Source: Saprospiraceae bacterium
Lineage (GTDB): Bacteria; Bacteroidota; Bacteroidia; Chitinophagales; Saprospiraceae
Direction of reading: 5' to 3'
DNA: 64,000 bases
Assembly (NCBI GenBank): GCA_016714445.1
Contig: JADJNF010000009.1
Coordinates: 558,001 to 622,000, forward strand
Shown here: positions 57,749 through 64,000 of the stretch, piece by piece
How positions within the stretch are numbered: position 1 is the first letter of the stretch
Layout: each line of letters opens with the position of its first letter
Notes under the pieces: generated by a model
Database searches by the model: none
Told to the model about the DNA's origin: nothing
What the model saw: only the letters and a program-made list of their open reading frames with translations
Translations under genes and position numbers: made by a program

Positions 57749-59974
57749 TTAAAACAAATAGGTCAGTTTACCTTTGATAAAAAATGGTATTCCCGGCGTG
57801 AAGTGAATTTCCTCCACTGGTGCTGCTTCATCTTTTAATCTTGATTCTGTAGCAAACTGTGTTTCATTCCATTCTGTATTGAACAGGTTGTTTATCTCAA
57901 GACCAAGCATGATATTTTTGATGGTATAATTGACATTCAAATCAATTACGGTATACCCTTGAGCTACAATTGAATTGTCTTCATTGGCCGGTCTGTCTGC
58001 CACATGTCTGTATCTCAGTCCACCGCTTATGTTTTGACCAGAATGAAATGAAATACCTCCTGTATTTGTCAATGTAGGTGCAAGTGGTATATAATTTTCA
58101 CCTTCTGCGTCATCTACACTTCTGGGATTGGCCAGATTAAGATCTGAATATATAAACATCCAGTGTGTGGGCTGATATCTTACACCAAAATCCAATCCTT
58201 GTCTCTTTGATCTTCCGCTTGGCTCTACGATCCCGCCATCTCCTACATATACAAATTCCTGATCCAGATGAAGGTACCAAAGTGCGGCATTGATAATCAG
58301 ATTTTTGTTGGGTTTTAGTACTCCCCCAAAATCAATTCCATAAGCTGCGGGAAGCACATGCTGTGCTTGTTCATCAATGACAACCCTGGTATCATTGGAG
58401 TGAAATCCTTTACCTGATTTAGCAAATAGCTGTATACTTTTATTGATGGTGTATTGAATATTTAGCTTTGGACTCCAAGCAGTTTTTGTTGCATATCTAA
58501 GATCATACAACGCAGACAGTTGATTTTCATATATAAACTTAAAATAATCAGCTCTGATACCAGCATTCAACATCCACTTTCCGGACACAAAGGTAGCGTC
58601 AGCATGTCCAAATATATTGGACTCATCTACCTGACCCAAAGCCAGATGACTTAGGGTAGTTTTTCTATTCAGCGTGTTGGAAAGTTCAATATCATTTACA
58701 TCGTCATATCGGATACCGGTTCCAATCTTAAACAATAGATCAGAATCCGAATTTTTGTTAATTCTATAATTCAATTCAGTGTCCAGTCCATATATTTGTC
58801 TGTTTTCTTTTTGTCTGATCTGATCACCATTGATAGAATCATTGAGAAAGAAAGTAAAATTAGAATACAATAAAAAGTCATACGCACTGACAAATGCCCT
58901 CGTTTTTACAAATTGATTGTCAGCCAGGTATTTAGTATAATTGAGTACAACGTTGCTCCTTGATGTATTTCCACCTTCGGTATCATCTATGGCTCCAAAA
59001 CGACCGATCAGTCCACTCGCAACGGCACGGTCCGGGATTTGACCCGAAGCGTTCCATCTACTGGTAAATCTGGATGCCCATATCGAAATCTTATCATTAT
59101 TTTCGAGTCTTTTGGTATATTTAGCAAAAAGATTAAACCTGTTGAATGCCTGTGATGATACAAATGGACCATCAGAGAGGAGGTATTCTGAAGCTATATA
59201 AGCCGATTCATTCTGGCTGGCTAGCAAATTAACCAATCCAGCCGTCCTACGTGTATTAAAACTTCCAAATTCTGTAGAGAAAAATGAATTTTGGGGACTA
59301 TCTTTGGTCTTGAAAGCTACATAACCGGCAGTAGCAAGATTGCCCTTATCTGCATCATAAGGCCCTTTTCCATATGTGATGTCTTCTATGATTTCCGGCA
59401 TGATGAAGTGCATATCTGCATAGCCCTGACCATGGGCGTGTGAAACCATATTGACCGGTAATCCATCGATAGAAATATTTATGTCGGTGCCATGATCAAT
59501 ATCAAATCCCCTCAAAAAAATCTGTTCTGCCTTGCCACCTCCCGCATGTTGGCCTATGATCAGACCCGGAACATGGCGAAGCAACTCTTGTGCATTATTG
59601 ACCGGATTGGTTTGGATGTCTATTCTTGACAACGTCTTTAATGCCTGACTTTGAGGACTGATGGTCACCTGATCCAGGTCTATGTTTTTTTCCAACAAGA
59701 CTGTGACCACGGTAGATTCAAAATCTTTGGCGGTCGGAATGAGAATAACACTTTGAAACGTCATATGGGATACAAGTATAGTATCCCCCGCCTTGATTCC
59801 TGATATGTCATACTTCCCCCTGTCATCACTATGGGTATGCAAATTATATTTTGGAATGATAATGTTGGCATATTCGATAGGACTTCCTGTCTTGTCTTTT
59901 AGCATTCCAGTGATGTTCTGGGCAGATACAAATGTTCCGATGTAAGAAATTAAAACAATGTAAAAATATCTCAT
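57749..59974 (-). CDS. TonB-dependent outer-membrane receptor
   Basis: The 741-aa protein has a signal peptide (1-18), a carboxypeptidase-regulatory-like domain (about 20-95; GMLKDKTGSPIEYANIII), a plug domain (about 110-225; NNAQELLRHVPGLIIGQHAGGGKAE as quoted by parts: ELLRHVPGL, IFLRGFDIDHGTD, ISIDGLPVN) and a beta-barrel ending in a terminal aromatic strand (FFIKGKLTYLF). The segment MVSHAHGQGYADMHF is His-rich. The substrate is unknown: metal chelates or heme are possible but not shown. It stands alone without a SusD partner, so it is not a typical polysaccharide locus. Confidence 0.9.
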   Translation of the reverse strand: MRYFYIVLISYIGTFVSAQNITGMLKDKTGSPIEYANIIIPKYNLHTHSDDRGKYDISGIKAGDTILVSHMTFQSVILIPTAKDFESTVVTVLLEKNIDLDQVTISPQSQALKTLSRIDIQTNPVNNAQELLRHVPGLIIGQHAGGGKAEQIFLRGFDIDHGTDINISIDGLPVNMVSHAHGQGYADMHFIMPEIIEDITYGKGPYDADKGNLATAGYVAFKTKDSPQNSFFSTEFGSFNTRRTAGLVNLLASQNESAYIASEYLLSDGPFVSSQAFNRFNLFAKYTKRLENNDKISIWASRFTSRWNASGQIPDRAVASGLIGRFGAIDDTEGGNTSRSNVVLNYTKYLADNQFVKTRAFVSAYDFLLYSNFTFFLNDSINGDQIRQKENRQIYGLDTELNYRINKNSDSDLLFKIGTGIRYDDVNDIELSNTLNRKTTLSHLALGQVDESNIFGHADATFVSGKWMLNAGIRADYFKFIYENQLSALYDLRYATKTAWSPKLNIQYTINKSIQLFAKSGKGFHSNDTRVVIDEQAQHVLPAAYGIDFGGVLKPNKNLIINAALWYLHLDQEFVYVGDGGIVEPSGRSKRQGLDFGVRYQPTHWMFIYSDLNLANPRSVDDAEGENYIPLAPTLTNTGGISFHSGQNISGGLRYRHVADRPANEDNSIVAQGYTVIDLNVNYTIKNIMLGLEINNLFNTEWNETQFATESRLKDEAAPVEEIHFTPGIPFFIKGKLTYLF

Positions 59975-60127
59975 TAGTAATAGGAGTTTTAAAAAGGTAA
60001 AATTAGTAAATTGATTAAACTAAACATATATACGGGTGATAATATAATCTTGGATTTGTAAAAGTGATCATATACTTAGATTTCTTTAAATTTTCGTTAT
60101 AAACAAGTATTTACCTATTCTTGATTT

Positions 60128-60282
60128 AGAGTATGTTTAAAAATTTTCTTAGTTGCTAATCAATAGGTTATGGTTCTGATAATAAAATAATTAACGAGTT
60201 TAGTGAACTAAGCGAGGCAATTATTTTGAAGTCAGGTTCATAAGATATTGAATATAAAGCAATAAAAATTTAAACATACTCT
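60128..60282. repeat. 155-bp MITE-like inverted-repeat element
   Basis: The ends match as inverted repeats: AGAGTATGTTTAAA at 60128-60141 and its complement TTTAAACATACTCT at 60269-60282, with looser matching inward. An internal AAAATAATT/AATTATTTT pair is near 60185 and 60219. It encodes nothing evident. It abuts the lipoprotein promoter box. Confidence 0.65.
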
Positions 60283-60290
60283 TATCTTTG
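60283..60290 (+). promoter_or_regulatory. TATCTTTG promoter box of the lipoprotein gene
   Basis: This perfect TAnnTTTG match, 20 bases upstream of ATG 60311, would leave a short leader. It begins at the base after the right end of the MITE-like element, so the element may have set or altered this promoter. Confidence 0.6.
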
Positions 60291-60310
60291 CTTAAAATAA
60301 TCCAGGTAAA

Positions 60311-60877
60311 ATGAAATCAATTTATTTAATGCTTATTACAGCTGCTCTATTTAGTTGTAAAGCAAATAAACAGGATCAAACTATCTCAAAAATTTACGGT
60401 GAAATAATGCCATCAACGGATACTTTATATAGCTTTTCTTCCGAAGAAAATGCACCTGAAATGTCTTGCGGTTACAAAAACAGTCAGGGTGATACCATCA
60501 TTCCTTTTGGTAAATATATGCAGTGTTTTACTGATACATTTATACACTTTGCCATAGTCTATGATAAAAACAATACTGACTCTAAGATGGTAGCCATCAA
60601 TCGAAAGGATGAAATTATTTTTGATGCGTACTATTATGACAATGGTCCTGACTATATCAGTGATGGTCTTTTCAGAATAAAAAGAAACGGCAAAATCGGA
60701 TATGCGAATGAAAAAGGAGAAATTGTTATTGATGCAGTGTATGCATGTGCCAATCCTTTTGAAGATAACAAGGCGAAAGTAGCTCTGACATGTACACTAA
60801 CTAAAGAAGGAGAATACACCAGACAGGAAAGTGATGCGTGGTTTTATATAGACAGGAAAGGAAATAAAATAGACTAA
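60311..60877 (+). CDS. WG-repeat lipoprotein
   Basis: The 188-aa protein has a lipoprotein signal peptide with lipobox LFSC (Cys about 16). The body contains WG/KWG-like repeats: GYKNSQGDTIIPFGKY, MVAINRKDEIIFDAYY and KIGYANEKGEIVIDAVYACANPF, as in many Bacteroidota WG-repeat proteins. It is probably anchored to a membrane facing the periplasm. Function unknown. Confidence 0.82.
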   Translation: MKSIYLMLITAALFSCKANKQDQTISKIYGEIMPSTDTLYSFSSEENAPEMSCGYKNSQGDTIIPFGKYMQCFTDTFIHFAIVYDKNNTDSKMVAINRKDEIIFDAYYYDNGPDYISDGLFRIKRNGKIGYANEKGEIVIDAVYACANPFEDNKAKVALTCTLTKEGEYTRQESDAWFYIDRKGNKID

Positions 60878-60958
60878 GTAAAATTAGGTGCTTGTCGCAA
60901 TAAAGACTGACTAAAAATTTTCTGATGTTGCGTTGAAATATTGAATAATAACCACCTA

Positions 60959-61390
60959 TTACTTTAGTGTTTCTATCGCCTTTTCAATTCGTTTCTGTCT
61001 GGTCTCTTCCGTTTTGGCATCAGTGATAGACAGAATAATGGCTTTCTTTTTACTGTGCGATAGTTTTTCAAAATTGATTTTTGCACTTTTATTTTTGTCA
61101 AGAGCCTGACTAAAATAAACAGGCAATTCCACTGTTCTTGGCTCTGTATCCAGCTCAATGGTGATTTCCAGCTCGTCACCTCCGGCAACCTTTGCATTTT
61201 TCCGATGCTCTGCACTGAGACTTACCAGATATTTTCCACCCATCACGGCAATCGTACTCCGATAGGTATAATCATTCAGGGTGACTACCACGGATGGCTT
61301 TTTTCCCATACCAAAACTTAATACAATTCCTTCAGGTACTTCTATCCCGGTGTTATTTCCGAATTGTAAAATTTTTGTTTTGTATTTCAT
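60959..61390 (-). CDS. YdeI/DUF1905-type protein
   Basis: The 143-aa protein has a DUF1905 beta-barrel domain (about 1-90; FGNNTGIEVPEGI, GGKYLVSLSAEHR) and a C-terminal YdeI/OmpD-associated helix region (FEKLSHSKKKAIILSITDAKTEETRQKRI). Members are sometimes called bacteriocin-protection proteins, but the biochemical role is unclear. It is the last gene of a five-gene minus-strand cluster; the spacing to the DoxX gene is 61 bp. Confidence 0.82.
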   Translation of the reverse strand: MKYKTKILQFGNNTGIEVPEGIVLSFGMGKKPSVVVTLNDYTYRSTIAVMGGKYLVSLSAEHRKNAKVAGGDELEITIELDTEPRTVELPVYFSQALDKNKSAKINFEKLSHSKKKAIILSITDAKTEETRQKRIEKAIETLK

Positions 61391-61451
61391 TTTTTATATT
61401 TTGTTAAGTTGTCGGAGTCGCTAGAGTTGTCTGAGTCAGGCATATATGAAG

Positions 61452-61838
61452 TTATTCATGTGACCGGATTAAATGTAAAAATCTGTTTTTGTTTTCCCAG
61501 ATAATCCATAGAAGAATAGTCCAGATCACAAGAGCAATGGGAAGTCCTTCCGGAGCAACAAAGATATGCGTAAGCAGAACACCTATCATGACCGGAAATA
61601 CAATCAATGCTCCCAATGCTCTGGTTTTGGCAAACAAAATCAGCAGACCACCCATTAGTTCCGCCAAGCCAATCAGTGGCAACAACCAGACTATTTCCAT
61701 AATCGCAGCAGTATCTTTTACTAATGGGTCAGGCAAGTCGGGCGGGATAGGCATATAATGAAAAAATTTGTCCAATCCGCCGTTAATCAGCAACAATCCA
61801 AATATAATGGACAATACATTTAATACTTTTTTTTGCAA
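61452..61838 (-). CDS. DoxX-family membrane protein
   Basis: The 128-aa protein has four predicted membrane helices and the DoxX pattern near the start (IIFGLLLINGGLDKFFHYMP) with a later GLAELMGGLLIL segment. DoxX proteins are small integral membrane proteins linked to redox or quinone metabolism in some systems; the role here is inferred only from family. It sits in the cluster with DUF998 and SRPBCC genes. Length is typical. Confidence 0.85.
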   Translation of the reverse strand: MQKKVLNVLSIIFGLLLINGGLDKFFHYMPIPPDLPDPLVKDTAAIMEIVWLLPLIGLAELMGGLLILFAKTRALGALIVFPVMIGVLLTHIFVAPEGLPIALVIWTILLWIIWENKNRFLHLIRSHE

Positions 61839-61856
61839 AATATTTTTTTTTAAAGA

Positions 61857-61895
61857 TGAGAGATGAGTTATGAGTTATGAGTTATCAGTTATGAG
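61857..61895. repeat. 7-bp tandem repeat between DUF998 and DoxX genes
   Basis: About four copies of TGAGTTA (61864-61891, one with TCAGTTA) lie in the 70-bp gap between two same-strand genes. This is simple-sequence DNA and may vary in number. Confidence 0.7.
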
Positions 61896-61908
61896 AATGA
61901 AATTATTT

Positions 61909-62538
61909 TTACATGATATACCCCATCACAACCAACCATAAGATGTAACATACTACTAACAATCTATTAAAATATCCGTTGACCCCTATGACTCCTTTTG
62001 GCAATTCCTTTGGTGGTTCTACACCTGGTCCCATGGGCAAGCCGGTTTTTTTATAGCCACTCATGAGTATCACCATACTGATAGCCATAAGCACAAAACT
62101 TATCCAGATGCTGTGGGTAGAGATCAGCAGGATGTCCTGGTGTGATTGCCACTGCTCAAACCCTATGAGATGATAACAGATGAGCAAGGCACCTATTGGC
62201 AATGAAGGTATACCAAGCAAAAAAGCCAATCCATGGTGTTTGTGTTTTACATCAAACCATCCTCCCATCATCGCACCCACACCAGAAATCAAAACCAAAA
62301 TCACACCGATCTGTGACCACAGGCTGCTTACTACATGCCACAGCAAAAAAGCCAGTAACATTGAAGCCAATCCCCAAAATATAAAAAATGCGGTGACCAA
62401 CCATTTGTGATTACCCAAAGCGTATTCACTGATCATGCGCCAACTCATTTTAAACTCAGGACTTACGAAATGAAGGATGAGTAAACTGAGCAGTGACAGC
62501 ACACTCAATACAATGACTAAAGCAGAAAGTGTTTCCAT
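61909..62538 (-). CDS. DUF998-type integral membrane protein
   Basis: The 209-aa protein has six to seven hydrophobic segments. MSWRMISEYALGNHKWL is the typical DUF998 start region (SE near the first loop). Function unknown. Its start is 7 bases downstream of the SRPBCC-VOC fusion gene stop, so the two are co-transcribed and probably translationally linked. Confidence 0.8.
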   Translation of the reverse strand: METLSALVIVLSVLSLLSLLILHFVSPEFKMSWRMISEYALGNHKWLVTAFFIFWGLASMLLAFLLWHVVSSLWSQIGVILVLISGVGAMMGGWFDVKHKHHGLAFLLGIPSLPIGALLICYHLIGFEQWQSHQDILLISTHSIWISFVLMAISMVILMSGYKKTGLPMGPGVEPPKELPKGVIGVNGYFNRLLVVCYILWLVVMGYIM

Positions 62539-62545
62539 TTTTTGA

Positions 62546-63508
62546 CTATCTATTTTGATAATTTATCATCCAATTGATTCCATATTTATCTGAAAATTCG
62601 CCAAAATACGCACCAAAAAACATGTCTGCCAATGGCATGGTAATATTTCCACCTTCTGAAAGTTCGTCAAAAAGGCGTTTGGCTTCTTCTCTTGTTTCAG
62701 GCTCAATACAGATGTGCATATTATTTCCTTTCGCTAAAGTAAATCCCATTTCTTTGGGAGCATCTGTTCCCATCAAAATATGTCCGCCAAGTAATGGAAG
62801 TTCTACGTGCAAAACCATATTTTTTATTGCTTCACCAATAGGTGGATGTCCTGCTTCAGCCGGTATTTCTCCAAATCGCTGAATACCATTTATAAATTCT
62901 GTTCTGAATACCGATCTGTAAAAAAGAAATGCTTCTTCTGTATTGCCCGGAAAATTCACGTAGGTAGAAATTCTGGCTGTATTGTTTTGTTTGTTTTGTT
63001 TTCTCAGATTGAATTGTGCAGCAATATATTGGTCTAAATTTTCAAGTCCGGCTGTAAATCCTTCTTTGAAACCCATCTGTATGATTGTTTCCAGATCTTC
63101 GAGTGTGTCAAAGATGAGATCAATAGTGACAAGTGTGGTACTTTCATTTTCTTTAAAACTACTTGACCAGTTTACTCTGGGTTTTATATTACTTATCACT
63201 GCATTTTCGTCACAAAAAGCGTCGATGCCTGAAAAATACTCTTTCTGCCTGATCACTGCATAATCAAACAGGCAATAATGTTTTTCTCCCTGCGGACTAA
63301 GCATGTAATAATGCCAACGTCCACCTTCTCTGAAGTCCAGCGATTTGGTAATGGTCATGTATGGTTTAGGGGCCCACCATTGGTCGAGTATGTCTGATTC
63401 AGTCCATGCTGACCATACGAGTTCAAGATCCGCTGCAAATTCTCTCTGTACTTGTATGGTATTATTGGCCTTGTTGACTATGAAGTCAAATAGGAGGATT
63501 GGGTTCAT
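62546..63508 (-). CDS. SRPBCC (AHSA1-like) and VOC (PhnB-like) fusion protein
   Basis: The 320-aa protein joins two domains that usually occur separately. Residues about 15-165 are an AHSA1-type SRPBCC fold (VWSAWTESDILDQWWAP, FREGGRWHYYM, FKEGFTAGLENLDQYIA). Residues about 180-318 are a PhnB-type VOC/glyoxalase-like domain (STYVNFPGNTEEAFLFYRSVF, HILMGTD, MPLADMFFGAYFGEFSDKYGINWMI). Each is a ligand-binding fold; no substrate is indicated. It is 12 bases downstream of another SRPBCC gene. The fusion is intact and not due to a frameshift. Confidence 0.88.
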   Translation of the reverse strand: MNPILLFDFIVNKANNTIQVQREFAADLELVWSAWTESDILDQWWAPKPYMTITKSLDFREGGRWHYYMLSPQGEKHYCLFDYAVIRQKEYFSGIDAFCDENAVISNIKPRVNWSSSFKENESTTLVTIDLIFDTLEDLETIIQMGFKEGFTAGLENLDQYIAAQFNLRKQNKQNNTARISTYVNFPGNTEEAFLFYRSVFRTEFINGIQRFGEIPAEAGHPPIGEAIKNMVLHVELPLLGGHILMGTDAPKEMGFTLAKGNNMHICIEPETREEAKRLFDELSEGGNITMPLADMFFGAYFGEFSDKYGINWMINYQNR

Positions 63509-63520
63509 TGTTGATTAATA

Positions 63521-63931
63521 TTAAAGTGATTCGGTATAGGATTTGAAATTATTCAGAATCGCTTGCCAACCCTGCTGTTGCATTTCTACTGGATGTTCTG
63601 TTTCAGGGTCGAAGGAAACCGTGATTTCAGTAGCTCCGTCATTTTCAATGAAGGACACATCACAAAAACGATCACCAAAACCATAAGAATAAGAATGGCC
63701 CATATCAATTTTGGTGTAATTTGCCTCAAAGTCAAATCCAAAACTTCCGTCTCTTGCTTCCATTTTGGCCACATATTTCCCCCCTATCCTCATATCATTT
63801 TCAGCATGTGGACAGTGCCAGGATGGATCAGCAAAATTCCAATGGACAATATGTTTCGGATTTGTATAACAATCCCATACGATACTTTTTTCCGCATTTA
63901 CCATCGCGGATACGGTGATTTTGTTGCTCAT
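63521..63931 (-). CDS. SRPBCC (AHSA1-like) domain protein
   Basis: The 136-aa single-domain protein has the AHSA1 pattern (VWDCYTNPKHIVHWNFADPSWHCP, GGKYVAKMEARDGSFGFDF, GWQAILNNFKSYTE). It is the first gene of the cluster continuing to 60959; its promoter should lie in the AT-rich stretch 63932-64000. Likely a small-ligand-binding protein; function unknown. Confidence 0.88.
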   Translation of the reverse strand: MSNKITVSAMVNAEKSIVWDCYTNPKHIVHWNFADPSWHCPHAENDMRIGGKYVAKMEARDGSFGFDFEANYTKIDMGHSYSYGFGDRFCDVSFIENDGATEITVSFDPETEHPVEMQQQGWQAILNNFKSYTESL

Positions 63932-64000
63932 AATAATTATTTTGATTTGTTTGATTTTAATAATTCTGATAAAAATTCGGGTAAAGCATGTTGTATAAAA

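Larger units (their letters stand above)
59975..60310. other. Divergent intergenic region with MITE-like element
   Basis: No gene is supported. It separates the minus-strand TonB receptor from the plus-strand lipoprotein. 60128-60282 is an inverted-repeat element, and a promoter box follows at 60283. The remainder is AT-rich. Confidence 0.6.

Noticed and set aside
61396..61446. GTTGTCGGAGTCGCTAGAG-type sequence resembling the octamer tracts
   Set aside because: It is short and only loosely 8-bp periodic; there is no CTD gene, so it was not grouped with the T9SS cassette repeats.

Overview
The window looks like a chromosomal segment of a Bacteroidota bacterium, most likely of the Saprospiria/Chitinophagia type. 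The evidence is: several giant secreted proteins with type IX secretion (T9SS, Por) C-terminal sorting domains; MopE-like DCDDND calcium-binding-type repeats; TPR-fused histidine kinases paired with LytTR or LuxR regulators; a SusC-style TonB receptor with an N-terminal carboxypeptidase-regulatory domain; and promoter-like TAnnTTTG boxes. No rRNA, tRNA, CRISPR array or phage module was seen.

Layout. 1-690: non-coding, with a 399-bp element bounded by 23-bp inverted repeats. 692-4571: two tandem adenylate/guanylate cyclase-TolB-like-TPR genes, the second frameshifted. 5077-28323: minus-strand block of huge cell-surface or secreted proteins, namely a metalloprotease, a 2225-aa MopE-repeat protein and a roughly 3160-aa beta-helix/Ig/MopE-repeat protein now broken into three frames by a 1-nt deletion and by a corrupted poly-G stretch. 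28775-31698: histidine kinase and LytTR response regulator, overlapping ATGA. 32299-35262: a fourth T9SS protein (LamG, MopE, cleaved-adhesin). 36140-37757: PspC-like, UbiA-like and YkuK-like genes. 37762-40958: kinase (frameshifted) and LuxR regulator, with a divergent LytTR gene. 40986-45003: secreted lipase-like protein and delta-60-repeat T9SS protein. 45132-45850: HEPN-MNT pair. 45842-47385: aat, clpS, peroxiredoxin. 47615-52144: molybdopterin formate dehydrogenase (alpha frameshifted) with a NuoE-NuoF fusion subunit. 52346-57505: secreted protein, mfd, small exported protein. 57749-60877: TonB receptor and a WG-repeat lipoprotein. 60959-63931: minus-strand cluster of YdeI-like, DoxX, DUF998, SRPBCC-VOC fusion and SRPBCC genes.

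The most unusual pattern is a constant 3' cassette. Four T9SS genes (ending at 5077, 11327, 18825 and 32299) have unrelated or shuffled N-terminal regions but share about 860 bp of coding sequence (a jelly-roll-like domain plus sorting domain), then an 8-bp-period repeat tract at the stop codon and a conserved intrinsic terminator. Three of the four also carry a structured repeat beyond it. A fifth, gene-less copy of the downstream part lies at 35745-35960. Together with near-identical MopE units shared between genes, this suggests surface-protein diversification by recombination between paralogues.

Four genes are each broken by a one-base indel in or next to an A/T homopolymer and one repeat is replaced by G38. 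Sequencing or assembly error is therefore a serious alternative to real pseudogenisation throughout, and the broken genes should be read as probably intact in the organism.
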